DNA from: Spizellomyces punctatus DAOM BR117
Taxonomy: Eukaryota > Chytridiomycota > Chytridiomycetes > Spizellomycetales > Spizellomycetaceae
Assembly: GCF_000182565.1 (NCBI RefSeq)
Contig: NW_015971539.1
Location: 342,485-406,484, forward strand
Direction: 5' to 3'
Length of the DNA stretch: 64,000 nt
A model generated the notes under the pieces. The model was not told the origin of the DNA, searched no databases, and was given only the letters and a program-made list of their open reading frames with translations. Every line of letters starts with the position of its first letter. Within the stretch, counting starts at the first letter, position 1. Below are positions 1-10,990 of the stretch, piece by piece. The position numbers were made by a program, and so were the translations under genes.

Positions 1-926
1 GGTAATGTCTCCAATTGCTTAACAAATGGACATGAAAGTGATATATGCCGTCTCCCTCAGGCGGTCTCAGGCGGAAAGATCCACGTCCATGGCTAAACGT
101 AACGTGAACCTGCACTAGCAAGCCACGCCGTAAGCCACATCATGGAAGCATTTTCCATTTGTTTTTCTTTCACCGGCGCACTCCAATGAAGGTTGATAAT
201 GCAAGAGCACGGTGGGATATTGAAAAGTTGTCCATTCCCTCCAACCCTTTGACTTCAGATGGCAGGGGGTAGTCCGAGTATGCACTTTCCCAAGTGTCCA
301 ACCCAGCGTTCATGCGTTCATCCAGTACGGGATTTCGGGTGGAAATCTCCATTTCGCTTTGCCATCAAAGTATGATTGGATTTAAGTTGGCTAAATCTGC
401 TTCTCACTTCCTTACCCGGGAAAGAAAAACCAACCCCGACAAGGCAGCGATGAACTACTTGATGTACATTTTTGGTACAGGTACAAGATACACATTAAAA
501 TAATACGATCGGGTGGGTGGTGAGAGAACCCTATTCAAATAAAAAAACTACCAAACTCTACCAAAACCTTTCCTCCACCGCCGCCTTGTTGAAGCAACCG
601 GCCAAGTGATATAAGAGAGAGAGAAAAATAATGTGGATGCCCCCAAATGACTGTTAGAAAATAAATTCGCAGAGGACACAAGATACGGAAGTATCTCTCT
701 CGGCGTGTTAGATAGGGTGATTGATTTGCAAACATTGCTCGTCCGTTTCGTGAAGGCGCAGACGGCTGCTTCGCTAAAGAAAAACTGTCCGCTATGTGTG
801 CTGCTCTCTTCCTAAGACTCGTCGCGTTGAGGTGGCGGACTTCGACTAAAATTGCGGACGAGCTTGGATAAGTTTTCTTGGTTCCTTACAGAACCATACT
901 CAAAGTGGAATAAAGGACTGCGAAAC
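1..926. other. No recognisable gene
   Basis: Only short open frames occur on either strand and none resembles a known domain or has convincing splice structure. The stretch lies downstream of the stop codon of the velvet gene, which reads leftwards, so its right part is likely 3' UTR. Nothing else was seen. Confidence 0.5.
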
Positions 927-2277
927 TCACTTGCGTGCTCGTATCTCCACAATGCCCTGTTCTGCAAGACGTCTGGACAATTCCGTTGACTATATCGGCG
1001 GCGTCAGCAATGCAATCAGTATGCAGAGATGTAGATAGTATTCTACCTTTAGCATTCCCGGGAACTGTTTCGGCCTGTAGGACTCAAAGGGCAAGGATTG
1101 AACTACCGCCAGCACCGGCTTTCCTTCTACGGCATCACGGCCAACCATCTGCTTCAAGTTGCCCTCTGCTGGCCTCCTGTTCCCGTGACGAATGCAATGA
1201 GTACGAGCACCGGATTTATTGCATAGTTTGCCGCAAAAGTGCAGAGAGCATACATCATGCTGACGTTGAGGAACTCCCTCATGGGCAACCAGAACTTACC
1301 CTAGCGAAACGTCCACAAGCTGAAACCGAAACGAGTATCGTCCAGGCAAACGAACAGACAAGTCCGGATATAAAAACATCATTTTCCGCTTATCGTCCAC
1401 ATCTTTTAATGATTGAGCTATGGCCACCTGGGAACCAACTACTGCGTGCACGCTGGCATCTGCTGCGTCGTTTCCACCGCCTTGGGCGTATACGTTTTCT
1501 ACCAAACTGCGATCCTCTGTGCCCTCTGGGTTCCAAAGTGATGCATGGCATACTAGGAAAGGAGCTTCTTCGCAGCTACAAAACGCGGACAATGTGCTTA
1601 GGTGCGACACATTCTGTCGCAAAAATCGACATTATACTGTTGGCATACCTGTCTATTTCCTTGCCAGCAGCATCCAGTCTCACCAATTCCACTACTGGCG
1701 GCTACAAGGTCAAAATATTGGGAGACGCCATGTCAGTGGATATTGGCGGGAATCACGCCAGATAAACAAGCAATCGAAATCATACCGGATCAACGGCTCG
1801 CCGGTCTAGTCGAGCAAGGGTGAGCAATGATGCACGTGGTATAGCAGAAAACACAGCACACCTTGTGTGTGTGTGCGTGTGTGTGCGGCAAACTCTTACC
1901 TTTATTTCCAAATCCGCAACAGCGTGCACGTACTGGGTGTTGAAGGATTCTCAACTGATATGAACACACCATTCTATTAATCCGCAATATTTGAGACACA
2001 CACACACACATGAGCAAAGACGACGAAGAAACCAAAAGGTTGCGCATAACACGTACGATGCGGTTGAAGGTGCATCTGATGCGGGATTTTGCTGTGACTG
2101 CGGTGGGTTTGACGCTGCCCTATCAGACGAAAGTGGTCCTCTCCCATAAGCATCAGAATTCCGCGGGCCCGGATCCCGTTGATGCGGTCCGTCGACAACG
2201 CTGTCGATGGATAATGGATGACGCCGTCCAGATTGGGAATGAGACTTGTTTGACTGCAGATTAGATGCAGACGACAT
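927..2277 (-). CDS. Velvet-domain transcriptional regulator (VosA/VelB type)
   Basis: Velvet proteins are fungal DNA-binding regulators of development and secondary metabolism that act in the nucleus as homo- or heterodimers. Seven exons give a continuous 278-residue protein: 2277-2057, 1973-1900, 1805-1786, 1701-1649, 1575-1300, 1176-1047, 989-927. A polar N-terminus of about 75 residues is followed by the velvet fold. Its opening motif is YQLRILQHPVRARCCGFG (about residues 79-96), then DRRAVDPPPVVEL, CHASLWNPEG, FLYPDLSVRLPGRYSF (about 195-210), PKQFPGM (about 251-257) and a basic end, RRLAEQGIVEIRARK. These match family landmarks in order, and all intron phases agree. Whether it is VosA, VelB or VelC cannot be told. 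A 276-residue open frame on the opposite strand (935-1765) is a shadow. Confidence 0.88.
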
Positions 2278-4022
2278 TGTTTAAATGTGGTTGTCGGTTG
2301 GGTGGGGGAAACCCGGTAACAGCTTGCGACCAGGCGGAATTTTCAAGACACAATGTTGTAGTGTGTCCAAACGAGACGAGTGGGAGGCGATCCAATGACT
2401 GGAAGCAAATGCAGCTTGGTTATGAATTCTGGCGCGGGCAGGTCTCCCGCAGGCCAAACGCCCAACTTTTTTTCAGGCGAAGGGGGGAGGACGGGGAGTG
2501 GAAGGGAGGAAAAAGGTATCCAGTCTTTCCGAGACAAGGGCTCCGAATTTCGGCCGACCACAAGAAGTACTTTTGGCTCGACTGGTTTCGAAAAAGTGAA
2601 TCCACGTGTTCCGAAGCCAATGGAGAGAACCAAGTGATTTCATGACCATTGGATAACCACACGTAATCCATCCTGGTTCCCGGACTGTCGTAGTAGACGA
2701 GTCTTCCACGGCTCCCACGAATGTGGGCGCTGACTAATCACCCACCATTCAGTTACTATGCCGCAGGTCGAACCATCCCCCACGCCCTTGTGACAGGTGA
2801 AAAAAAGTTCCAACTCTGGAATCTTTTCGGGGTGCAGGAATGGGTGGCATAACCCCTTACAAATTGGCATATTGTTGCACTGGGAGAAGGATTTCCTTTT
2901 GAGAGTAACCCTTGAATGACCTGGATATATTCGTGCCGTTTTTGCCTGTTGTCTAGAGAATATCCCTTGTGTACGAACTGTCCACGTCGTGGGTCGTGTT
3001 CGTGATCGTTTGTTGACGACGCGACGGGCCCCACAGCCCTTTCAAGGGAATTTTTTGCAAAATTCGAAACGATTGCTTGGTAGAGACATGAATGGGGATC
3101 TCTAGCCAGCTGAGCACCATCACCGATCAGCTGAGCCAATATCGCTGCTTACCCGAAAAATGTTTACCCCACGTGACATGCGCTCATAGCTGAACGCCTC
3201 ACTCTTGCGGCTGGAAGCATTGGATACTGGCTGTTGAATGCTTGAGTCAGCTCCGATCCACGGACCAGACAATTCAAGGTGTGGAAATTCTGTGGAAACT
3301 TTTGAGACAATGAATGGGTAACATTTTCTGAACAATGGGGCGAATGGGCGCAGTTCAACCCCAAAATGTCGGTGGCTCCAAGGTCGGACCCTTGGAAGGT
3401 CGCACGGGAGAATCCACCACAGATAGATGGGAGATAGGAAGAAGCACAATGCGTTCTGCAGGTTTTTTTTTTTATTGTATTTTAGGGTTGTAGACATGCA
3501 ATTAGGTTGCGATCATTACCCTGAAACAGTGTGAGATTTCTAGTCAAAATCAAGAAACGCATCTCCGCGGACCTTCCCGGAGACTATTAGCCGGGTCGAA
3601 CTCGTCAAATTACATGATTTCGTAGATTGTCTGCTCCGTGGGTGAAACTCCTTTGTTGATTACTTGGCGGTTGCATGAGCTCTCCCTTGAAAAGTGTTCA
3701 TGTCGCATGGGTGAATTTAAAAAAATTATGCAAGTTGCACAAATCAACTTTGTAAATGTTACTGAACGGACTCCCCGGAATCTGGCATACGACTACAACT
3801 CTCCCCATGCAGGCGAAAGACACTGGAAATATCTTGTGGCTTGGGTGTGCGAAGGCTTGTACACGTCATACCGCGTATTAGATAAGCCCGGACCTTATGA
3901 CGTCACATTGAGGTTGCCAATGGCCCTTGTATTTAAGATTTCTCCTCCTACTAGAGTCCTTTCGTTTTTGAACGTCCAGCTTGCAAAAAAGTTTACAAGT
4001 TTTAAAGTAATAGTTTGACAAT
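2278..4022. other. Intergenic, no recognised gene
   Basis: This lies between the divergent velvet gene (-) and the hydrophilin gene (+), so it should hold both promoters. Minus-strand open frames at 2756-3139 (127 residues) and 3120-3497 (125 residues) have no recognisable domain. They could be exons of an unidentified gene or chance. A CT-rich stretch just before 4023 is consistent with a leader. Confidence 0.45.
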
Positions 4023-5324
4023 ATGCCTTCTCAAACCAAGGAGAGTTCTGCGGAGCCTACGTATGAGTATCACGGTGGTGCCCCTCCACCAAAAGCAACA
4101 GACAAGATTGTCCAACCTGCCCAAGAAGAAGCGGAGGTGAAAGGTATGACCCTTTCATTACTGTAGCCATTAACTGCGAAAGTAGGAAACTCACATGTAA
4201 CATCCATAACGGATTTAGATGCCATCATCCACGAAACTGTTGCTGAAGTGGAACGCGAAGAGATCCAGCCTGTCGTTGAAAGAGAGCGGATTCAGACAGA
4301 AATTCAGCAGGTCGTGCAACCTGTTTTGGATGTTGTGACCGAGGCACCTACAGTGGAGAAGGTCGAGTTGCAGGAGGAGAAACACAGATATCGCGAGAAA
4401 GTCAAGTATGTATCCATTCTCGTGGGGCGTCCGAGATAAAGTACGGAATTGACATAATTTGACGCATGATGCAGAGAGGCCGACCTAGAGCGATACCAGG
4501 AACAAGCCGATGCATTCAAGGACGAGATTCATGAAAGTGCTGTTATCCACGAAAAGGTTCGTTTTTGGACTATTTTTTTTTTTTACTTTTGGAGCCAACC
4601 CGCTGATTTAAATATCAAACGACCACTTAGGTTTATAAAGAGCCTATCATCCACGAAACAGTCAAGACAAAGATAATCACAGAAGTGCAACCCGTCATTG
4701 AGCGAGTTATCCATAAAACTCATGTCGTGGAAGAGTACGTATATTGAGCATGTTACAGGACACAAATTACCGTAATTAACCTTTATTTTTTTCCATTAGA
4801 ACCAAACCAATTAAGGAGACTTTTATTAAAGCACCTGTTGTCCATGACCAGGAGATTGCTCCTCCTATATCCATGGAAGAGTTTGAGACGCTCAGCAAGT
4901 CACCTGAAAAGACTCCGACAAAGAGAAAGGTATGTCGACCAATAGATTGTACTTATCATAAATCGTGCTGACACAAGGTGGGCATGTTAAGTCAAGGGCC
5001 TCACTTAGCCCTTCCCCACTTGATGGCGACGGGCCCATGACGCGATTGAAACGAAAAAAGTTGGCTGAGGCAACAGAAAGTGAAACCGGGCCAGCCGAAG
5101 TGACAGAGCTTGTGGATGATGGTTATGTCGAGGTCGACCAGCCGTCTCTAAAGCCCTCCACCATCCACGGTACGGTAGAAAAAATTGTGGGAGCTGTTGA
5201 GGCTGGTGTTGGCGAATTGATTGGAAATGATGGGTTGGTAGCTAAAGGCCAAGCAAGAAAGGTCGAAGGGGAGTTGGAAATTGAGGCTGCACAGGCAGCC
5301 AAGAAGCGGAAAGTGGATGTTTGA
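4023..5324 (+). CDS. Hydrophilic repeat stress protein with CsbD-like C-terminus
   Basis: Six exons (4023-4143, 4219-4405, 4475-4556, 4631-4734, 4800-4929, 4992-5324) give 318 residues with consistent phases. The N-terminal two thirds are charged, lack membrane segments and carry diverged heptad-like repeats around IHETV/VIHEKV and EVQPVIERVIH, with ISMEEFETL near the end. This is the pattern of fungal allergen-like/hydrophilin proteins. The last exon ends in a segment resembling the CsbD stress domain: TIHGTVEKIVGAVEAGVGEL, then IGNDGLVAKGQARKVEGELE. KRKK and KKRK near the C-terminus could be nuclear signals. A role in cell protection under stress is inferred from these resemblances; no catalytic motif is visible. 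The acceptor of the last exon (4991) was chosen over one at 4977, which would run into a stop. Confidence 0.75.
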
Positions 5325-5356
5325 AAACTTTTGATAATTGATGACGGTGTAAATAT

Positions 5357-5471
5357 GTGCGAAATATGATTTTTTTGGAATAGCAAACGTTCTTTGCAAC
5401 GCTCACCCGAAACAAGACCTCTATATCTCGCATATCTACAATATTGGGTATCTACACAACAAACAGGGTTT
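5357..5471. repeat. Direct repeat, copy 1 (115 bases)
   Basis: This starts 33 bases after the stop codon of the CsbD-tailed protein gene. It begins GTGCGAAATATG and ends AAACAGGGTTT, and is nearly identical to 5603-5718, differing mainly in a T-run near the start. It probably represents 3'-flanking sequence of the upstream gene that has been duplicated. It carries no open frame of note. Confidence 0.9.
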
Positions 5472-5602
5472 GGGGGGACCTGATTGTAAATGATTGTAGT
5501 TATATTTGGTTGTCAATTAGGAGTATAAGTCAATATTTGCAACCAGGTCTGCAGACCTGGGTCCGCGACTCACTGGGAACTCGTCGGATTGATTTGGAGT
5601 AA

Positions 5603-5718
5603 GTGCGAAATATGGTTTTTTTTGGAATAGCAAACGTTCTTTGCAACGCTCACCCGAAACAAGACCTCTATATCTCGCATATCTACAATATTGGGTATCT
5701 ACACAACAAACAGGGTTT
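5603..5718. repeat. Direct repeat, copy 2 (116 bases)
   Basis: This is the second copy of the segment at 5357-5471, in the same orientation, with its start offset by 246 bases. The 131 bases between the copies are not repeated. It lies between the 3' ends of two convergent genes. Confidence 0.9.
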
Positions 5719-5871
5719 CGCCAATAAAGCCACAAAATATGAGCACGCAAACCACAACGCCTTCCAGATTTTCAAAATCATGTTCCCCCATCTTCACACA
5801 CTACGCACAGAAAAATATTAACTTCATACAAGAAAGAAAATCTTTGGTCTATAGGAGAATACAGCGGCCAA

Positions 5872-8800
5872 TCATTCTGCATCGTCCACAATACCAGGAC
5901 AAGATACATCGATTTGAACTCCCACAGCATCCTCACCAATATCGTCCATGAAGGCAACCTTTCCAGGCTTCACAGCGAATACACGGATTTCAGGAGGGCT
6001 TTTGGTCAAATCAGGCACAATTCGCACCCACACACGATCAAATATGCGCACAGTTTGCGTGTCCACGGTTGCGGGATCAAATGTGCGGCGTTTGGGTTTG
6101 GTGGCTTTAGCGTCACCGGCGGGGGTGGACGGTGTTTGATGCAAAGACGACGAATTATCACGAAGAGATACGGAGTCGTTCGACGATATGCATGGGGTAA
6201 TATTGGGATGACTTTCAGGGTTGGCGGATTCACCTTCAGGCTTGCCATTCGACGATGCGTCGCTCCCACTGCAAATGATATCTACTGCATCTTCTGCGTC
6301 TCCAATGTTCAAGTTCTCCAAGCTACCAATAACAGCGGCCATTCCATTACTATCCTTCTTCCAATAGATTCGAAGTTTGCCAACTTCCCCTTTGACCTCT
6401 TCACACCCAACAACCTCGCCCAACTCGATTGAATCCTCAAGCCAAATTCGCTTTTCGAGTCCGTACTTGGGAACCAAGACGTCAAAACCTCTGGTCCCCA
6501 CATTGTACACAATAGCCTCTGCAAAAATTCCGTCTTTCGCCGATGTTTGATTGCTTTGCGTTCCGTTGACGGCCCCCTTTTCACACAATCGCTTCAAATA
6601 TGCACACAAGAAAAGCTTTTGACTAGCTTCTTGTGCGTCTTTACTTGCGTCTTTCCGATCGTTACATTGCTTGGCAACTAGAGTTACTTCTTTCGTATTG
6701 TAAATGTCGTACTCGACGTTGTCAATGGCAGCTTCCAGCATGCGATGGACCATAACATCACAATAACGACGAATGGGCGAGGTGAAATGAGTATAGAGCG
6801 GAACGTTCAGCGCATAGTGATGCCACTTTGTAATGTCAATGGCCCCAGTACAGAAATATTTCGCTCGCTGCATTGGTTTGATGCACAGTTGCTGCAACAC
6901 AGAGCGCTGAAATGCATGCGGTATCGATTCAAACGAGGTTTGCAGGGACGCAGAGGTGGAAGAATCGATGGTATATCCCAATTTGGCCGCAAAAGCTACA
7001 AATTCATCCATACTCCTCTTCAGAGGGTTTCGATGATTGCGTAGCAAGGCCGAATTAGAGAATCGGCTACTGATCTTTTGCGCAACAGCCATGTTCGCCA
7101 ACAGCATGAACTCTTCGATCAGCTTGTTGCTGTCTTTGATCTCGTATACTCCCGTACTCACGGGGTTCCCATAATCATCAATGGCAAACCATAACTTTAC
7201 ATTTTGAATGGACAACGCGCCATTTTCAAACCTGCGTCGCCTCATCATCTTGCTGAATTCGTATAGTCGCAGGACATCTCCTTTTATATCTTCGATAGTC
7301 GTGTTTCCACTAATTTCAACTTGAGGCAGTCCCTCCCAGTCCTTCCCGTCAATGAGCCTCTGAGCATGATCATAGCTTAACTTGGCGCAAGACTTGATAA
7401 TAGTTCGTCCAAACCAAGGAGTTCCAATCACCATCGCAGAGGAATTCATCTTCCAAATCACCGAAAAGGCCAGGCGTTCTACTCCAGGGTTCAAACTGCA
7501 CAGTTCCTCACAAAGGAGCCTGGGTAACATAGGGATCGCCTTCTGGACAAGATAGACGGTTGTAGCACGATGTCGTGCTTCCTTGTCCAACGCGGTTCCT
7601 GGGCGTACAAAATGCGTAACATCAGCAATATGCACGCCGACTTCAAATGTTCCATCTCCTAATGGTTTGACGGAAACAGCATCGTCCAGATCCCGAGCAG
7701 TTTGCGGATCAATTGAAAAAATGCGCTCTGAGCGCAGATCCCGACGTTTTCTGTACTCCTCCTGTGGGATACTCCAAGGAACTGGTGGTAGGCAAGCTAA
7801 TACTTCATCGGAGAACGCATCCCACGTAACTCCTGCGTCCACGAGGAGAGCATCAGTCTCTATTGAGATCTCGCCCATTTGTCCAAGTGTGCCCGTGACC
7901 ACACCAAAAGGATGCTGTGAACTGGCGGGCCATCTAAGTACAGCCGCTTTGAAGAGAATGTTTTGATAAGCCACCGGGTCTTGAAGAAAATCTTTTGGCG
8001 CATGCTCAATTGGAATCGCCAGCAACGCAACGCGCTTATCGCTCTGTAAATTGGTCACATAAATTGTCAGTTGCATGCATGCATTCACAGACGCACAAAG
8101 CATACTCACGGGCTTGAACCAGACAATCTTTGGAGGTCGATCACGGTTAGCATGTCTATCTCGCATCTGAGAAATAGGAGAATCGAATTGGAGGGTCCCA
8201 GCAAACGACCGATCCTGACGACGTTCCGAAATGTAAACGACCTTTCCGTACACGCGATTCTCTACATCTTAAATTCAGGAAGGTTAAAACGAAGGTTAAA
8301 ACGTTGAGGTAAAACCCTTCAAAAGAGCGCGCAAAGATACTTTACCAATATCTTCTTCATCCTCAGGAGCTAGTTCTTCCTCGCTACTATAACCCTCCGC
8401 GACGACATCACACTTGGCCTGGCGTTCCTGGTTACTCTTCCTCCTCTGTTCTCGTCGATTCCTCTCCCCATTTACTTCCTTTTGAAGATCTTGACCTTCC
8501 AGAAGCATGACGACTACTACATCTCCTTCAAACGCGCGATTCCGATTCTTCATTCCACAAATGTATATATCTTGTTCATCGTCGTTGACACTCACATACG
8601 AGTCAAAACGGTTGCGTTTGTTGATACGCAAAGAACCCAGCTTTAACGTCCCGTCCTTCAATCCTTCAGCCACTTGTGTACTCGTAATGTACCTAGAAAG
8701 TCACTAAGAGTTAAAAAGATTTATATTGTTGTTGTATAAAATGGAACTATCACGCACTCTTCGTAGATATTCCGTCTCGCGGACACATGGGGGGATGCTC

Positions 8801-10442
8801 GGGGGCTTCCATACGACTCTCGAACAGCACTAGATCGAGGAGAGGCGGATGCGGATGCGGGAGTATCTTGCTGGCGCCAAGATAAAGGTCCTTCTGGTGT
8901 GTTGGCCTGCGACTTTTCTCCAAACGATTTCTTCCCACGTTCTTTCTTCCGTGACAATGGGATACCGGTGTCAGGATTCCCCTCATTCTCGAAAACAGTG
9001 CGACCTTGACGATCAGAACTAGTTTGTTGATCATTCTTTCTGGGCGTTTCGTTCCGAGCTGATGCTCCCCGTCGGCGCACACCGTCGTCGGCGCCGCTCC
9101 TATTGATATGCTCATGGCTTTTGGCTTGACGTATAGACGGCGATGGTTGGATTCCTGCTCGATTGCCTTTTGGTGTTTCCGGTGCTAACCCGTAGGCCAA
9201 TGCTTTACCCATATCAGTTCTCCCACCAGATAGAGTTTTTTCTTTTCTCGAACCATCCCCCGCTGTGAATGGCCGGCCGTGGGATTTCATATTTCCATTA
9301 TTACTGGCCGCCTCATTACGAGAACCTTCGTGGCGAATAATTTGATGAGACTTTGCTTTGCGAATGGGTCGCTTGCTGGGAGTAGGACCACTCAATGCGG
9401 TCAAGTCTGCATAGTCAATTACTTCTTCTTCCTCGTCCTTTCTGCCAGGTGTCCGGATGCATGCATCGTGCGCTGGGTTGTTGGGCACATCCTTGAGTTT
9501 CCTTGAAGAAGTAGGTGGACCCGCGTTGGTGAGCGTCGACGGAGGAGCGGGTGTACCATCGCTGTAACTGACATCTGGATTGCCAGGACTCCGAGGAGAG
9601 GTGGAACAGGATCTGGTAACAAGAAGCTTTCCACCTGAAGCAAGGGTACGGCTTTCGATCACCAAAATAGGTGTTTCTTGATCATCCAAATGTTGTGCCT
9701 GCTTTTGCTTGTTCTTTTTTCGATTGCGTGACTTTTTCTGCCCTATACCCTCTACACCTTTGACATCTGAAGGAGGTACAGAGGGCTTGCTCTCAGTAAA
9801 GGGGTTTTCGCTTTGGAGAGCACCGTCTCCTTCCAGCACTTCCACGTCCAACGCATCTCTGGAGCCAGTCGATTTCCGTTGATGTCGCTTTCTTCTTGAT
9901 TTCTTGGGATCAGACGCACCTTGTCCGGTCGTTCCATTTTCACCCACATTGCTGGTCTCCAGCTCTGCCTGAATAGGAGGAGAATGCCCTTGCGAATCTC
10001 TTCTTTGAGCATTCTTCTTGTTCTTGGTGTTTTGACGTGTTGTCGTGTTAGATGATGATTGGATCTTTGATGACTGATGTACCGGAGACTTTTCAGATGT
10101 TCCAGAGGCATGTCCATCCGTCATTTGCAATCCAGATCCTTCGTTCGTACCGTGGCTGCCTCGTCTTGCGCTGCTTCCACTATGTTGCCTGCTGTGCTTA
10201 ATTGGCGAAACAGGGCCAGTTTCTTCGCTATATGCCTCATTTGCGTGGTCTTTGAGAGATGCCTTAGCGAGCTTGTGGTGAGGAGGAGGTATGTAACTAT
10301 ACGAGCTTCGTTCTGGATCGTAGCCACTCTTTCCACCTCGTCGACTTCCCTTGCCACCTCGACCGGGGTGAGAGTCTCTCCTCGGGAAAGTATCACTGGA
10401 TGGCATCTCTGCGCTAGGCGGAATATACGACGCGGAACTCAT
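5872..10442 (-). CDS. DIS3L2-type RNase II/RNB exoribonuclease
   Basis: This is a 3'-5' exoribonuclease of the RNase II/DIS3 family, probably cytoplasmic. Four exons (10442-8758, 8692-8346, 8267-8110, 8043-5872) encode 1453 residues. Residues 1 to about 555 are polar, Ser/Arg/Lys-rich and probably disordered. Cold-shock-type RNA-binding modules start at YITSTQVAEGLKDGTLKLG. The RNB catalytic core contains IDPQTARDLDDAV (about 841-853), in which all metal-binding aspartates of the active family are present, and later FTSPIRRYCDVMVHRML. A C-terminal S1-like segment follows. The intact aspartates argue against the related SSD1 translation repressor, which has lost catalysis. There is no PIN domain, which argues against DIS3/RRP44. 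The tail after the S1 region (about the last 170 residues) is low-complexity followed by a basic segment. The gene diverges from the GH31 gene. Confidence 0.87.
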
Positions 10443-10990
10443 TGTCGTTTGATACTGAGAAACAAGCTTTTCCGACTAAGAATGCGGAAAAACTTGAGTT
10501 GGACGGAATGGACGTATGGGTAGATGGAAAGACCTTGGTACATACCCTTATGCAAACCAGCTCGATGCTCCGCAGAGATTCCCACTCGTTGACCTCTCCG
10601 TATCCAAAACCTTGATTCCCTGATACCAGATGCTTTGGAAGCTGCCGACTCAAGATTAAAAAAGGGAACTGCTAAAACTCGGCCACAAGTGTCAAAGCCA
10701 AGGCACTTTCAAGTGCGCCCAATTTGGTTTAATGACGTTCACGTGATATACGCGCTACGTAAAAGACGGACTGTTCCTGTCCTGGAAGGAGTGTGACGTT
10801 TTGATGGTTTATGGGCTGGACGACTTGCAACGTCCAAGGGAGGTAGCGGGTTTTACAAATGGGTCCTTAGCGTGACGTTAAGCTCTACCTGTTTTATGCG
10901 AATAAAACCTGACTTTGAACTTGCTGGCCCTGCTTTTGTATCATTCGTTGAGCTTGCCTCGTCCTGCTGCAACTGGCTTGAGTGACCACA
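10443..10990. promoter_or_regulatory. Divergent promoter region, DIS3L2-type / GH31 genes
   Basis: 548 bases separate the two start codons, so both promoters must lie here or within leader introns. A palindromic TCACGTGA (10739-10746), the type of site bound by Cbf1-like bHLH factors, sits near the middle. No TATA box is obvious. Functional assignment is inference. Confidence 0.4.

Noticed and set aside
935-1765. 276-residue open frame on the plus strand
   Set aside because: It lies antisense to the velvet exons, has no domain, and its composition is that of a shadow frame.
5872-10442. SSD1-type translational repressor identity for the RNB protein
   Set aside because: The RNB active-site aspartates (IDPQTARDLDDA) are intact, whereas SSD1 proteins have lost them.
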